A stretch of 64,000 bases of DNA from Chelatococcus albus (GCF_030067675.1 NZ_JASJEV010000008.1:87186-151185); one strand, 5' to 3'. Positions 9,226 to 19,785 are shown, counted from the first letter of the stretch. A program made the numbers and translations. Notes: generated by a model not told the origin, from the sequence alone.

Positions 9226-10377
9226 ATGGCCTTGCATTTCTCCCCCGCCGAATTCGCCCGTCGCCGGAGCGCGCTGCAGCTCGCCATGGCCGAGCAGGGC
9301 CTCGACGGCCTGCTGCTCTTCCAGCAGGAATCGATGTACTGGCTCACGGGTTACGACACCTTCGGCTTCTGTTTCTTCCAGTGCCTCGTGGTGACGGCGG
9401 ACGGGCGTGCAGCCCTGCTGACCCGCTCGGCCGACCTTCGGCAGGCGCAGCACACGTCCAACATCGCCGACATCCGCGTCTGGAAGGACGGGCGCAATGC
9501 CGATCCGGCCCGCGACCTGAAGGCGCTCGCCGCCGACCTCGGCCTCGCGGGCAAGCGGCTCGGCGTCGAATACGAGGCCTACGGCCTTGTCGCCGCGAAC
9601 GGAAAGAAGCTCGAAGCGGCCTTCGACGGCTTCGCCACGCTCACCGACGCCTCGAACATCGTCACGCGCCTGCGCGCCGTGAAGTCGTCGGAGGAGCTCG
9701 TCTACGTGCGCAAGGCGGCCGAGCTCGCCGATGCGGCGGATCGCGCCGCGCTCGACCTGATCCGCGCCGGCGCCGACGAGGGCGACATCCTCGCCGCCCA
9801 GCACAACGCCATCTTCGCCGGCGGAGGCGACTATCCGGGCAACGAGTTCATCATCGGCTCGGGCGTCGACGCGCTGCTTTGCCGCTACAAGGCCGGCCGC
9901 CGCCGCCTCGCGGCCAACGACCAGATCACGCTCGAGCTCGCCGGCGCCTATCGCCACTACCACGTGGCGGCAATGCGCACGGTCGTCGTCGGCGAGCCGC
10001 GCCCGCAACACCTCTCCTACCACCGCGCGGCGCGCGAGGCCCTCCTCGCCTGCCAGGAGGCCCTGCGTCCTGGCCGGACGGCGGGCGACGTCTTCGCCGC
10101 ACATGCCCGCGTCTTCGACGCCCACGGCCTCGCCGGCCACCGGCTCAACGCCTGCGGCTATTCGCTCGGGGCGAAATTCACGCCGTCGTGGATGGACTGG
10201 CCGATGTTCTACGAGGACAACGACTGGGTGCTCGTGCCCGGCATGGTGATGTTCGCCCACATGATCCTGATGGATTCGGACAGCGAGACGGCCATGTGCC
10301 TCGGCCGTACTTATCTCGTCACGGAGAACGGGGCGGAAGCACTCAATCTGCCTGATCTGGACCTTCAGCTGCGCTGA
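9226..10377 (+). CDS. M24 / creatinase-fold protein lacking the usual metal ligands
   Basis: 383 residues with the two-domain layout of Xaa-Pro aminopeptidase/creatinase: an N-terminal creatinase domain (about 10-140; MYWLTGYDTFGF) and a C-terminal pita-bread domain (about 150-375). The positions that carry the five metal ligands in M24 peptidases are changed: the VDLG Asp reads LELAG, the SDxTR Asp reads VAAMR, the IEPG Glu reads AHMI, and the last Glu region reads CLGRTYL. Like creatinase it may therefore be a metal-independent C-N hydrolase rather than a peptidase; the substrate is unknown. An RBS-like GGAGG precedes ATG 9226. The next gene downstream on this strand is a lipoprotein, 58 bp away. 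Confidence 0.8.
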   Translation: MALHFSPAEFARRRSALQLAMAEQGLDGLLLFQQESMYWLTGYDTFGFCFFQCLVVTADGRAALLTRSADLRQAQHTSNIADIRVWKDGRNADPARDLKALAADLGLAGKRLGVEYEAYGLVAANGKKLEAAFDGFATLTDASNIVTRLRAVKSSEELVYVRKAAELADAADRAALDLIRAGADEGDILAAQHNAIFAGGGDYPGNEFIIGSGVDALLCRYKAGRRRLAANDQITLELAGAYRHYHVAAMRTVVVGEPRPQHLSYHRAAREALLACQEALRPGRTAGDVFAAHARVFDAHGLAGHRLNACGYSLGAKFTPSWMDWPMFYEDNDWVLVPGMVMFAHMILMDSDSETAMCLGRTYLVTENGAEALNLPDLDLQLR

Positions 10378-10435
10378 CAGTACAACTCGACGCCGCAGGA
10401 TGCCCGCAACCACACAAGCACAAGCGGGAGGCGTC

Positions 10436-11002
10436 ATGTTTGAAGGAAGGACGGCCGGGCGGCCGATGCTCGCGGCGGCTCTTTGCAGCCTCGCTCTCGC
10501 CGGCTGCCAAGAAGGCGGTGTGAGCGGCGCGGGCCTGGCCGGCAAGCGCATCGAGGCGCCGGGCGTGCCCGTCGCCGTCGAGAGCATCGAGGGGGCTCCC
10601 GAGCCGGTGATGACCAGGCTCGCCAGTGCCCTCGTCGACGAAGCCTCGGCCCGCCGGGTCGAGCTCGTCTCGGACAAGGGTAACGCCCGCTATCGTGTGA
10701 AGGGCTACCTGACGGCCTACACGACGGAGAACGGCGCCACAGCGCTCACCTTCGTCTGGGACGTCTTCGACGAGACGAAGCGGCGCGCCCAGCGGCTCGA
10801 AGGCACGAGCGTCGCCAAGACCCCCGCCGGCACCGACCCGTGGAGCGGCGTCGACCAGGGCGCCGTCGCCAAGGTCGCCTCCGAGAGCATGAACGCCATA
10901 GCGGGCTTCCTCTCGCAGAGCGGCCGATCGAGCGCAGCACCGGTTGCGACGGCAAGCGCGGAGGATACGGCGACGGGGCTCGGCTTCGCCACGGCGGAAT
11001 GA
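10436..11002 (+). CDS. Conserved lipoprotein, unknown function
   Basis: From ATG 10436 the product has 188 residues: a type II signal peptide with lipobox LAGC at about residues 22-25, then a roughly 120-residue domain (VKGYLTAYTTENGATALTFVWDVFD) and an Ala/Ser-rich tail. A frame start at 10400 is possible but would bury the signal peptide behind 12 extra residues, so the later ATG (preceded by GGGAGG) is preferred. The lipid-anchored domain is likely periplasmic. I do not recognise the family. Confidence 0.8.
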   Translation: MFEGRTAGRPMLAAALCSLALAGCQEGGVSGAGLAGKRIEAPGVPVAVESIEGAPEPVMTRLASALVDEASARRVELVSDKGNARYRVKGYLTAYTTENGATALTFVWDVFDETKRRAQRLEGTSVAKTPAGTDPWSGVDQGAVAKVASESMNAIAGFLSQSGRSSAAPVATASAEDTATGLGFATAE

Positions 11003-11224
11003 GACCGCGATTGCGGCCCGCCCCTCCCCCGCTGGACCTGCCGTCGCGGCAGGCGTGACCTCGCCGCGACACACAGGCGGGATAAGCGCTTGACGCATAT
11101 TGTTCGCCGCGGCCGCGGCTGCTAAGAGCCGCGCGGCCGAAGGTCGTGCTGCGTGCGTGGCGCCGTCGTCTCCCGGAGGCCCCTCGCCCAACCCAGTGAT
11201 GCGTCAAGAACGGGATCCCGACGG

Positions 11225-12169
<945 letters not shown>

Positions 12170-12195
12170 ACGGAGCCGAACGGGGAGCCGAGGTG

Positions 12196-12936
12196 ATGGC
12201 GGCGCTCGATACGGACCGGGCCCTCGTGCTCTTCTCTGGCGGGCAGGATTCCACCGTCTGTCTCGGCTGGGCGCTCCGCCGCTTCGGCCGTGTCGAGACG
12301 GTCGGCTTCGACTACGGGCAGCGCCATCGCGTCGAGCTCGACTGCCGCGCCACCATCCGCAACCTTCTCGCCCGCCCCGGGGCGCTCGGGGACGGCCGGC
12401 TCGGCGAGGACCATCTGGTGCCCCTCGGCGTGCTCGGCGCGATCTCGGACACGGCCATGACACGCGAGGTCGCGATCGCCATGGGCGAGAACGGCCTGCC
12501 CACCACCTTCGTGCCCGGCCGCAACCTGATCTTCATGGCCTTCGCCGCAGCCCTCGCCTACCGGCGCGGCTGCAAGCACCTCGTGCTCGGCGTCTGCGAG
12601 ACCGACTATTCCGGCTATCCTGACTACCGCGACGACACGGTGAAGGCCATGCAGGCGGCGCTCAACCTCGGCATGGAGAGCCGCTTCGTCCTGCACACTC
12701 CGCTCATGTGGCGCGACAAGGCTGCGACCTTCGCGCTCGCGGAGGAGATCGGGGGGCAGTCCTTTCTCGATCTCGTCATCGAGCACACACATACGTGCTA
12801 TCTTGGCGATCGTACCGGGCGGCACGACTGGGGCTACGGCTGCGGCACCTGCCCCGCCTGCGAGCTGCGCGCCGCAGGCTGGCGACGCTGGTCGGCGGCC
12901 AGGGCCGATCGTCATCCGGGAGGAGTGAATGACTGA
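12196..12936 (+). CDS. queC: 7-cyano-7-deazaguanine (preQ0) synthase
   Basis: 246 residues from ATG 12196 (an in-frame GTG lies one codon earlier). QueC converts 7-carboxy-7-deazaguanine to preQ0 using ammonia and ATP, a step of queuosine synthesis. The PP-loop ATPase motif FSGGQDST is near residue 14, and the C-terminal zinc cluster CGTCPAC is near residue 216. The gene overlaps the next gene by 8 bp, indicating coupled translation with a VUT-family transporter. Confidence 0.96.
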   Translation: MAALDTDRALVLFSGGQDSTVCLGWALRRFGRVETVGFDYGQRHRVELDCRATIRNLLARPGALGDGRLGEDHLVPLGVLGAISDTAMTREVAIAMGENGLPTTFVPGRNLIFMAFAAALAYRRGCKHLVLGVCETDYSGYPDYRDDTVKAMQAALNLGMESRFVLHTPLMWRDKAATFALAEEIGGQSFLDLVIEHTHTCYLGDRTGRHDWGYGCGTCPACELRAAGWRRWSAARADRHPGGVND

Positions 12937-13495
12937 CACGTCACGCCAGCGTCTGTTCGAGGGCTTTCTGGCGCTGTTCTTCTTTGGCCTGACCATTCCG
13001 GCGGCGAACTGGCTCATTGGCAATGCCGGCACGACCTGCGTACCGAACGGTCCGTGCCTCATTCCCGTGGCGCCGGGCATCATGGCGCCGAGCGGCGTGT
13101 TGATGATCGGCGTGGCGCTCGTGCTGCGCGACCTGGTGCAGCGCCGGCTCGGCGCCAAGGCAGCGCTCGCGGCGATCGCGGCCGGGGCGGCGCTCTCGGC
13201 CCTTCTCGCGCCGCCCACGATCGTGGTGGCGTCGGCGCTCGCCTTCCTGCTCTCGGAGCTCGCGGACTTCGCCGTCTACACGCCCCTGCAGCGCCGCCGC
13301 TTCGTCACCGCCGTCCTGCTGTCGAGCCTCGTCGGCCTCGTCGTCGACAGCATGGTCTTTCTCTACGTCGCCTTCGGCAGCCTCGAATTCCTCCTCGGGC
13401 AGGTGATCGGCAAGGCATGGATGGTGCTGCTTGCCCTGCCCTTCGTCTACTGGCTGCGCAGTCGCGACGCGCGCCGCGGCCTCGTGCCTGCCTGA
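12929..13495 (+). CDS. VUT/YhhQ-family membrane protein, probable queuosine-precursor transporter
   Basis: 188 residues with five to six hydrophobic segments, matching the VUT (DUF165/YhhQ) family by eye: an N-terminal [13 protein letters not shown] helix, a central [21 protein letters not shown] segment (the conserved SExxDxxVY element), and [19 protein letters not shown]. YhhQ proteins take up preQ0 or related 7-deazapurines. The 8-bp overlap with queC supports that role. The two genes may let the cell both make and salvage preQ0. Confidence 0.75.
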   Translation: MTDTSRQRLFEGFLALFFFGLTIPAANWLIGNAGTTCVPNGPCLIPVAPGIMAPSGVLMIGVALVLRDLVQRRLGAKAALAAIAAGAALSALLAPPTIVVASALAFLLSELADFAVYTPLQRRRFVTAVLLSSLVGLVVDSMVFLYVAFGSLEFLLGQVIGKAWMVLLALPFVYWLRSRDARRGLVPA

Positions 13496-13680
13496 GTCCG
13501 CGGCAGCCTCGCGTTGCGCAACGGCGGCATTGCTGCTAAAGGCACGCGCGCGCCCGCCAGACACCCCTGGAGGCACGGGCGCGCTTCTCGCAAGAACGGG
13601 CCGCAGCGATGCGGCCAGGAAGCCAAGGGCCGCGCGCGAGCGCGGCCGTCGGCGTTCCGAAGCAACGAAGGATCTACGTC

Positions 13681-14316
13681 ATGACCGCCGCCAAGCAGCT
13701 CAAGGCCGAGGCGCGCGACCGGGTCGGCAAGGGGGCCGCCCGTGCCGCCCGTCGCGCCGGCAAGGTTCCCGCCGTCATCTACGGCGCGGGTGAAGCCGCC
13801 CAGCCGATCGCGCTCGACTTCAACCAGACGAAGCAGCTCATCTTCGCCGGCCACTTCCTCACGACGGTGTTCGAGATCGAGGTCGACGGCAAGAAGACGC
13901 GGGTCATCCCGCGCGACTACCAGCTCGACCCGGTGAAGGACACCCCCGTCCACATCGACTTCCTGCGCGTCGCCAGGGACGCCAAGGTGGCGGTCGAGGT
14001 GCCCGTGCACTTCGTCAACCAGGAAGCCTCGCCCGGCATCAAGCGCGGCGGCGTGCTCAACATCGTGCATCACGCCATCGAGCTCTCCGTGCCGGTGGAC
14101 GCCATCCCCGAATTCGTCGAGGTGGATCTGAAGGGCCTCGACATCGGCGCGTCGATCCATCTCGACGGCGTGAAGCTGCCCGCCGGCGCGCAGGCGACGA
14201 CGCAGGAGAAGGACTTCACGGTGGCGACCATCGCCGCCCCGTCGAAGCTCGCCGCTGAGGCAGCCGAAGCCGGCGAAGCCGCCGAGGCCACTCCGGCCGC
14301 CGAAGAGAAGAAGTAA
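13681..14316 (+). CDS. rplY: 50S ribosomal protein L25/general stress protein Ctc
   Basis: 211 residues from ATG 13681. The N-terminal L25 domain (about 5-95; RVGKGAARAARRAGKVPAVIYG) binds 5S rRNA, and the longer CTC-type beta domain (about 100-190; PVDAIPEFVEVDLKGLDIG) follows. The tail is Ala/Glu-rich and ends in EEKK. The long form is usual in Alphaproteobacteria. rplY, pth and ychF in this order are commonly linked. A purine-rich AGGATCTACGTC leader precedes ATG. A GC-rich palindrome ending in T residues lies just after the stop. Confidence 0.96.
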   Translation: MTAAKQLKAEARDRVGKGAARAARRAGKVPAVIYGAGEAAQPIALDFNQTKQLIFAGHFLTTVFEIEVDGKKTRVIPRDYQLDPVKDTPVHIDFLRVARDAKVAVEVPVHFVNQEASPGIKRGGVLNIVHHAIELSVPVDAIPEFVEVDLKGLDIGASIHLDGVKLPAGAQATTQEKDFTVATIAAPSKLAAEAAEAGEAAEATPAAEEKK

Positions 14317-14338
14317 GCGCCGCGCGCGTCTTGCGGGA

Positions 14339-14362
14339 AGCCGCGTCGCGACGCGGCTTTCA
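14339..14362 (+). terminator. Intrinsic terminator after rplY
   Basis: A perfect 20-bp palindrome (14339-14358) followed by TTT lies 23 bases after the rplY stop. The stem is very GC-rich, and the T-run is short but present. It probably ends rplY transcription before the repeat-filled spacer. Confidence 0.6.
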
Positions 14363-14396
14363 CTTCCGGCCGGCCGGGACGCGCCGGCCTCCAGGG

Positions 14397-14576
14397 CTCG
14401 ATCCAGATGTTTCTGGGTCGAGCTTTATAAGTTTGAGCGGAATGGGACGGAAAACCGGCGCCCACTGGTCCTCATCCCGCTCCAGAGCATTGTCCGCCGA
14501 TGTGGACACGCGTCGGCGGAGAAAATGCTCTTCCATTGGAGAGTTGGACGCGCCTTCCGATCGAATGAGATCGGAA
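14397..14576. repeat. Cluster of four intergenic hairpins between rplY and pth
   Basis: Four inverted repeats stand side by side: 14397-14422 (11-bp arms, CTCGATCCAGA-type), 14435-14482 (outer arms GAGCGGAATG/CATCCCGCTC), 14484-14531 (outer arms AGAGCATT/AATGCTCT around a CCGCCGA/TCGGCGG core), and 14555-14576 (TTCCGATC/GATCGGAA). The second and third look like the roughly 48-bp palindromic repeats with GAGC...GCTC ends that are frequent between genes in Hyphomicrobiales. The whole rplY-pth spacer (14317-14610) has no ORF worth calling apart from this. Confidence 0.7.
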
Positions 14577-14610
14577 CGCACTGTTGTCGCCGTTACCTGA
14601 GATTGGTCCC

Positions 14611-15225
14611 ATGCTCCTCCTCGTCGGGCTCGGCAATCCCGGGGCGCGCTACGCCCGCAACCGCCACAACATCGGCTTCATGGCCGTGGAGGCGATTGCC
14701 CGCGCCCACAATGCCGCACCCTGGCGCCAGCGATTCCAGGGCCTCGTGAGCGAGGCGACGATCGGCGGCGAGCGTGCGCTCCTGCTCCTGCCGCAGACCT
14801 ACATGAACGAGTCCGGCCGGGCCGTGTCGGAAGCTGCGCGCTTCTTCAAGATCCCGCTCACCGACATCGTCGTGTTCCACGACGAGCTCGACCTGCCACC
14901 CGCGAAGCTGCGCATGAAGACCGGGGGCGGCAATGCCGGCCATAACGGCCTGCGCTCGATCACCGCCCAGGTCGGCAATGACTATCGCCGCGCGCGCCTC
15001 GGCATCGGCCATCCGGGTGACAAGGCACTGGTGCACGCCTATGTCCTGAACGACTTCGGGCGCAGCGAGGAGCCGTGGGTCGAGGACCTGTGCCGCGCCG
15101 TGGCGGATTTCGCACCCCTCCTCGCCAAGGGCGACGATTCGACCTTCCAGAACAAGGTGCATCTCGCCATGGAAGGGCGCGGCTGGACGGATGTGAAGCG
15201 CGTTGGCGAACGCGCGAAGGAGTAG
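14611..15225 (+). CDS. pth: Peptidyl-tRNA hydrolase
   Basis: 204 residues from ATG 14611, the position where homology begins ([20 protein letters not shown]). Pth releases the peptide from prematurely dropped-off peptidyl-tRNAs. The catalytic His is in [10 protein letters not shown], conserved [10 protein letters not shown] and VFHDELDLP (catalytic Asp) follow, then the [13 protein letters not shown] loop. It is 4 bp upstream of the ychF start, a close pair found in many bacteria. Confidence 0.97.
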   Translation: MLLLVGLGNPGARYARNRHNIGFMAVEAIARAHNAAPWRQRFQGLVSEATIGGERALLLLPQTYMNESGRAVSEAARFFKIPLTDIVVFHDELDLPPAKLRMKTGGGNAGHNGLRSITAQVGNDYRRARLGIGHPGDKALVHAYVLNDFGRSEEPWVEDLCRAVADFAPLLAKGDDSTFQNKVHLAMEGRGWTDVKRVGERAKE

Positions 15226-15229
15226 GAGC

Positions 15230-16327
15230 ATGGGTTTCAAGTGCGGCATCGTCGGCCTGCCGAACGTCGGCAAGTCGACCCTGTTCAATGCGCTGACGCA
15301 GACGGCGGCCGCGCAGGCGGCGAACTATCCGTTCTGCACCATCGAGCCGAACGTGGGCGACGTCGCCGTCCCCGACCCGCGCCTCGAGGCGCTCGCCGGT
15401 ATCGCCGGCTCGGCCGCCATCATTCCGACGCGCCTCACCTTCGTCGACATCGCCGGCCTCGTGCGCGGCGCCTCCAAGGGTGAGGGCCTCGGCAACCAGT
15501 TCCTCGCCAACATCCGCGAGGTGGACGCCATTGCCCACGTGGTGCGCTGTTTCGAGGACGGCGACGTGACCCATGTCGAGGGCAAGGTCGATCCCATCGC
15601 CGACATCGAGACGATCGAGACCGAGCTCATGCTCGCCGATCTCGAAAGCCTGGAGAAGCGCGTGCCTGCGCTCGAGAAGAAGGCCCGCGGCGGCGACAAG
15701 GAGGCGAAGGAGAACCTCGATCTCGTCAACCGCGCCCTCCTGCTCCTGCGCGAGGGCCAGCCGGCCCGCCTCGTCGAGCGCAAGCCGGAGGAGGAGCGCG
15801 CCTTCGCCATGCTCGGCCTGATGACCGCAAAACCCGTGCTCTACGTCTGCAACGTGGACGAGGCCTCCGCCCAGAGCGGCAACGAATTCTCCGCCAAGGT
15901 CTTCGAGCGCGCCGCCGCCGAGGGCGCCAAGGCCGTCGTCGTCTCGGCCAAGATCGAGAGCGAGATCGCCGTCCTGCCGCTGGAGGAGCAGAAAGACTAT
16001 CTCGAGGCGATCGGCCTCGAGGAGCCCGGCCTCAACCGCGTCATCCGCGCCGGCTACGATCTGCTGGGCCTTATCACCTACTTCACCGTGGGGCCCAAGG
16101 AGGCGCGCGCCTGGACCATCACGAAGGGCACCAAGGCGCCGCAGGCCGCCGGCGTCATCCACACCGACTTCGAGAAGGGCTTCATCCGGGCCGAGACCAT
16201 CGCCTACGGCGACTATATCTCGCTCAAGGGCGAAAGCGGCGCACGCGACAGCGGCAAGCTGCGCCTCGAAGGCAAGGAGTACACCGTCGCCGACGGCGAC
16301 GTGATGCACTTCCGCTTCGCCAACTGA
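15230..16327 (+). CDS. ychF: Redox-responsive ribosome-associated ATPase YchF/OLA1 family
   Basis: 365 residues. The Obg-family P-loop GLPNVGKST is at residues 7-15, switch II reads [16 protein letters not shown], and the base-recognition element is CNVDE rather than the GTPase NKxD, which fits the ATP preference of YchF. A C-terminal TGS domain ends in the [13 protein letters not shown] sequence typical of the family. ATG 15230 follows GGAG. Coupled to pth by a 4-bp gap. Confidence 0.97.
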   Translation: MGFKCGIVGLPNVGKSTLFNALTQTAAAQAANYPFCTIEPNVGDVAVPDPRLEALAGIAGSAAIIPTRLTFVDIAGLVRGASKGEGLGNQFLANIREVDAIAHVVRCFEDGDVTHVEGKVDPIADIETIETELMLADLESLEKRVPALEKKARGGDKEAKENLDLVNRALLLLREGQPARLVERKPEEERAFAMLGLMTAKPVLYVCNVDEASAQSGNEFSAKVFERAAAEGAKAVVVSAKIESEIAVLPLEEQKDYLEAIGLEEPGLNRVIRAGYDLLGLITYFTVGPKEARAWTITKGTKAPQAAGVIHTDFEKGFIRAETIAYGDYISLKGESGARDSGKLRLEGKEYTVADGDVMHFRFAN

Positions 16328-16346
16328 GCCGGCACGTGGGGCGGAC

Positions 16347-17015
16347 ATGCTGATCCACCGCCGCCACGACTGGTCGCTCACCCCCACTGAGGCGATCGCG
16401 CTGCAGCAGGAGCTGCGGCGTGAGATCATCGCCGACCGCCCGATCGACCTCGACGCCGTGCGCCTCGTTGCCGGCGTCGACGTGAGCGTGAAGAACGGCC
16501 TGTCGCACGCGGCCGTGGTGGTGGCAACCTTTCCCGACTTCCGCGTGGTGGAAACGGCCTGCGCGAGCGCGGCCACGCCCTTCCCTTACGTGCCGGGCCT
16601 CCTGAGCTTCCGCGAGGGACCGGTGCTGGCGGAGGCCTTCGCCCGACTGGAAAGCGAGCCCGACGTCTTCCTTTTCGACGGCATGGGCATCGCCCACCCG
16701 CGCCGCATCGGCATCGCGAGCCACATGGGGCTGTGGCTCGCGCGGCCCACGGTCGGCTGCGGCAAGACGCTTCTCTGCGGTCGTCACGGGCCGCTCGGCC
16801 CCGAGCGGGGCGCGGCCGCCCCCCTCGTCGACAACGGCGAGATCATCGGCATGGCGCTGCGCACGCGCGCAGGCACCAAGCCCGTGTTCATCTCGCCCGG
16901 CCATCTCGTCGATCTCGCCACAGCGGTCGCGCTCGTGCTGCGCTGCGCGCCGAAGTTCCGATTGCCCGAACCCATCCGTCTCGCGCACCAGGCAGCCGGC
17001 AGCTTCCCGACCTGA
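16347..17015 (+). CDS. nfi: Endonuclease V (deoxyinosine repair)
   Basis: 222 residues, the usual length. Endonuclease V cuts the second phosphodiester bond 3' to deoxyinosine. Motifs: GVDVS at about residue 43 (catalytic Asp), VPGLLSFREGPVL (Glu), LFDGMGIAHPRRIGIASHMG (second Asp), and TRAGTKPVFISPGH near the C-terminus. It is 20 bp after ychF and may be cotranscribed. Confidence 0.93.
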   Translation: MLIHRRHDWSLTPTEAIALQQELRREIIADRPIDLDAVRLVAGVDVSVKNGLSHAAVVVATFPDFRVVETACASAATPFPYVPGLLSFREGPVLAEAFARLESEPDVFLFDGMGIAHPRRIGIASHMGLWLARPTVGCGKTLLCGRHGPLGPERGAAAPLVDNGEIIGMALRTRAGTKPVFISPGHLVDLATAVALVLRCAPKFRLPEPIRLAHQAAGSFPT

Positions 17016-17148
17016 ACGGGTGCACTGGCCGCGCATTTCGTGTAGATGCACAGATCGAGCTATGCACCGATGCGGGACGCCAGACGGCTGCAGCCGTGCT
17101 ATTGCCGTCGACGACCGTGATGTGCCTGCATCCTAGAGCCCGCGCCCC

Positions 17149-18159
17149 ATGCCGACCATCTACTTCGAGGATTTCTCGCCCGGCACCGTGACGACCTTCG
17201 GCGCACGTCGCGTCGACCAGGAGGAGATCATCGCCTTCGCGCGCGAGTTCGACCCCCAGCCGATGCACGTCGACCCGGAGGCGGCCAAGGAGAGCTTCCT
17301 TGGCACGCTCATCGGCTCGGGCTGGCACTCCTGCGCCCTCCTCATGCGCATGGCCGCCGATGACTTCATCCTCGATGCCGCCTCCATGGGCTCGCCCGGC
17401 ATCGAGGAAGTGCGCTGGCTCAAGCCGCTGAAGCCGGGCGACAGGCTCTCCGTGCGCCGCACGATCCTGGAGGCTCGCGCGTCGGAGAGCCGGCCCCAGA
17501 TGGGTCTCGTGCGCTTCCGCTTCGACCTGATGAACGGCGGTGAGGACCCACTCATGACCCAGACGAACTGGATCATGTTCGGGCGCCGCGGCGCCGCGCC
17601 GTCCTATCCACCGAGCGGAAGGGGGCCGATGCAGGCCGCTGCTTCCATGCCCGCCGCCGCGTCCGAGCCGCAGGACATCGGGCCCACGCCTTTCCTCGAG
17701 GACCTTGCGCCGGGCAACGTTACCGATCTCGGTGCCTATCACTTCACCGCCGAGGAGATCGTACGCTTCGCGCAGGCCTTCGATCCCCAGCCCTTCCACA
17801 CCGATGCGGAAGCGGCGAGGGAGAGCCACTTCGGTGCGCTCTGCGCCTCCGGCTGGCATACAGCGGCGGTGTGGATGAAGCTGATGGCCGGCCATGCGGA
17901 GCGGCAGATGCGCGCGGCCGCCGCCACGGGCCGCCCCTCGGCCCGCCTCGGCCCCTCCCCCGGGTTCAGCGACCTCAAGTGGTCGAAGCCGGTCTATGCC
18001 GGCGACACGCTCCGCTACCGCACCGAGATCGTCTCCGCGCGACCGTCCCTCACGCGCCCGCAGTGGGGCATCGTCACCCACCACAATACGGCCGAGAATC
18101 AGCGCGGCGAGCGGGTCTTCGAGTTCACCGGCCGGGCCTTCTGGGAGAGGCGGTCGTAG
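17149..18159 (+). CDS. Tandem MaoC-like (double hotdog) dehydratase-family protein
   Basis: 336 residues containing two hotdog domains of the MaoC/(R)-enoyl-CoA hydratase type, one at about residues 3-150 and one at about 185-335. They share the pattern E(F/D)LAPG, then FAxxFDPQPxHxDxEAAxESxFGxLxxSGWH. Both carry the D-P-Q-P-(M/F)-H motif with Asp and His that form the active site in R-hydratases, so both halves may be active. A Pro/Ala-rich linker joins them. The natural substrate cannot be inferred. The repeated half suggests an internal duplication. apt converges on it. Confidence 0.88.
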   Translation: MPTIYFEDFSPGTVTTFGARRVDQEEIIAFAREFDPQPMHVDPEAAKESFLGTLIGSGWHSCALLMRMAADDFILDAASMGSPGIEEVRWLKPLKPGDRLSVRRTILEARASESRPQMGLVRFRFDLMNGGEDPLMTQTNWIMFGRRGAAPSYPPSGRGPMQAAASMPAAASEPQDIGPTPFLEDLAPGNVTDLGAYHFTAEEIVRFAQAFDPQPFHTDAEAARESHFGALCASGWHTAAVWMKLMAGHAERQMRAAAATGRPSARLGPSPGFSDLKWSKPVYAGDTLRYRTEIVSARPSLTRPQWGIVTHHNTAENQRGERVFEFTGRAFWERRS

Positions 18160-18179
18160 GCCGCCGGCGCGGGCGTCGC

Positions 18180-18725
18180 TCAGTGCCCCTCGAAGGCGAT
18201 GAGAGTGCGGACCGTCACACCCATCTCGCGCAGCTTCTGCGCCCCGCCGAGTTCCGGAAGGTCGATGACGAAGACGGCGGCGACGACTTCCGCCCCCATC
18301 TTGCGCAGGAGCTGCACGGCCCCTCCCGCCGTGCCGCCGGTGGCGATGAGATCGTCGACGAGGATGACGCGGTCACCCGGCGCAATCGCATCCCGGTGCA
18401 TCTCCATCTCGTCGACACCGTATTCCAGCGAATAGACGATGCGCACCGTCTCGTGCGGCAGCTTGCCCTTCTTGCGGATGGGCACGAAGCCGGCCGAGAG
18501 CTGGTGTGCCACCGCACCGCCGAGGATGAAGCCGCGCGCCTCGATGCCCGCCACCTTGTCGATCTTGGACCCGGGCCAGGGCTGCACCAGCTTGTCCACC
18601 ACCCGGCGGAAGGCGCGCGCATTGCCGAGCAGGGTCGTGATGTCGCGGAAAATCACCCCCGGCCTCGGATAGTCCGGAATCGAGCGGATCGTGCTCTTCA
18701 GGTCCGTCAACAGCCGCTCGTCCAT
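18180..18725 (-). CDS. apt: Adenine phosphoribosyltransferase
   Basis: 181 residues. It converts adenine and PRPP to AMP. The PRPP loop is [14 protein letters not shown], the adenine-recognition region reads [14 protein letters not shown], and [14 protein letters not shown] is the family N-terminal hallmark. ATG 18725 gives [20 protein letters not shown], matching homologues; the longer frame from 18794 overlaps mtnP. With mtnP 65 bp upstream in the same direction it forms an adenine and methylthioadenosine salvage pair: MtnP releases adenine, Apt recovers it. Confidence 0.96.
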   Translation of the reverse strand: MDERLLTDLKSTIRSIPDYPRPGVIFRDITTLLGNARAFRRVVDKLVQPWPGSKIDKVAGIEARGFILGGAVAHQLSAGFVPIRKKGKLPHETVRIVYSLEYGVDEMEMHRDAIAPGDRVILVDDLIATGGTAGGAVQLLRKMGAEVVAAVFVIDLPELGGAQKLREMGVTVRTLIAFEGH

Positions 18726-18790
18726 GCCTCGCCTCGCTCTGCCGCTTCCCGTGTACCCGGGCCGCATTCGGCAGACCGCGGGGCCCTCCG

Positions 18791-19669
18791 TCAAGGCCGT
18801 CCGAGCACCCGGCCCGCGACCGCGTCGAGGCGCGCGAGGATCCTCGGGTCGCGCATCTCGGGTGCCGTCATGATGGCCCCGTCGAGGGCGCGATCGGACC
18901 CGACCGGACAGGGCTCGTGCTCGGCGGGAAAATCGCGGGCCAGCCGGGCGAGGAGGCGCTGCGCCTTCTCCACGTTCCGCTCGAGCATGTCGACGACGGC
19001 TGCGACGTCCACGGGTCCGTGCTCATCGTGCCAGCAGTCGTAGTCGGTCACCATGGCGACGGCCGCATAGGTCATCTCGGCCTCGCGCGCCAGCTTGGCC
19101 TCCGGCATCGCGGTCATGCCGATGACGTCGTAGCCGGCTGCCCGGTAGCCGAGCGATTCGGCGCGGGAGGAGAACTGCGGCCCCTCGATGCAGACATAGG
19201 TTCCGCCCGCCTGATGCCTGATGCCCTCCGCCTCGGCTGCGGCCACGAGCCGGGCGGCGAGGCGCGGGCCCACGGGATGGGCCATGGAGACGTGGGCGAC
19301 GCAGCCGCGGCCGAAGAAGGAGCCCTGCCGCCGATGTGTGCGGTCGACAAACTGGTCGGCGAGCACGAATGCGCCCGGCGCGAGGTCCTCCCTGAAGGAG
19401 CCACAGGCCGACAGGGACACGAGGTCGGTGACGCCCGCTCGTTTCAGGGCGTCGATGTTGGCACGGTAGTCGATGTCGGACGGCGACAGGCGATGGCCGC
19501 GCCCGTGCCTCGGCAGGAAGACGACCTGGGCCGAGCCGATGCGACCGAAGCGGAGCGCATCCGACGGTTCGCCCCACGGGCTCGCGATCCGCTCTTCGCG
19601 CACGTCCTCGAGACCGGGCAGGTCGTAGACCCCCGAACCGCCGATGATGCCGAGAACAGCTTTGGCCAT
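18791..19669 (-). CDS. mtnP: S-methyl-5'-thioadenosine phosphorylase
   Basis: 292 residues. Phosphorolysis of methylthioadenosine to adenine and 5-methylthioribose 1-phosphate. Conserved elements: [13 protein letters not shown] at the N-terminus, [19 protein letters not shown], the [13 protein letters not shown] loop, and [11 protein letters not shown] followed by [19 protein letters not shown] 19669 follows GGAGGGGAG. Upstream of apt in a two-gene salvage unit. Confidence 0.95.
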   Translation of the reverse strand: MAKAVLGIIGGSGVYDLPGLEDVREERIASPWGEPSDALRFGRIGSAQVVFLPRHGRGHRLSPSDIDYRANIDALKRAGVTDLVSLSACGSFREDLAPGAFVLADQFVDRTHRRQGSFFGRGCVAHVSMAHPVGPRLAARLVAAAEAEGIRHQAGGTYVCIEGPQFSSRAESLGYRAAGYDVIGMTAMPEAKLAREAEMTYAAVAMVTDYDCWHDEHGPVDVAAVVDMLERNVEKAQRLLARLARDFPAEHEPCPVGSDRALDGAIMTAPEMRDPRILARLDAVAGRVLGRP

Positions 19670-19756
19670 GCTCCCCTCCTCCCCCCATCCCGCAGAAGGC
19701 GGCGGCCGGTGTCAACGCGGCATGCGCATGACACCGCGGCGAAGGACCTGCACCAA

Positions 19757-19785
19757 AGACAAAGGGCCCCTGCGAGGGGCCCTTT
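19757..19785 (-). terminator. Intrinsic terminator of the cytochrome bc1 operon
   Basis: A perfect 11-bp stem (19761-19771 with 19775-19785, loop GCG) ends on the minus strand in TTTGTCTTTG. It lies 33-57 bases beyond the cytochrome c1 stop and before mtnP, so it closes the petABC transcript. Confidence 0.85.

Noticed and set aside
11090..11126. TTGACG and GCTAAG as a prs promoter
   Set aside because: The spacer would be 25 bp, too long for sigma-70; no better pair found.
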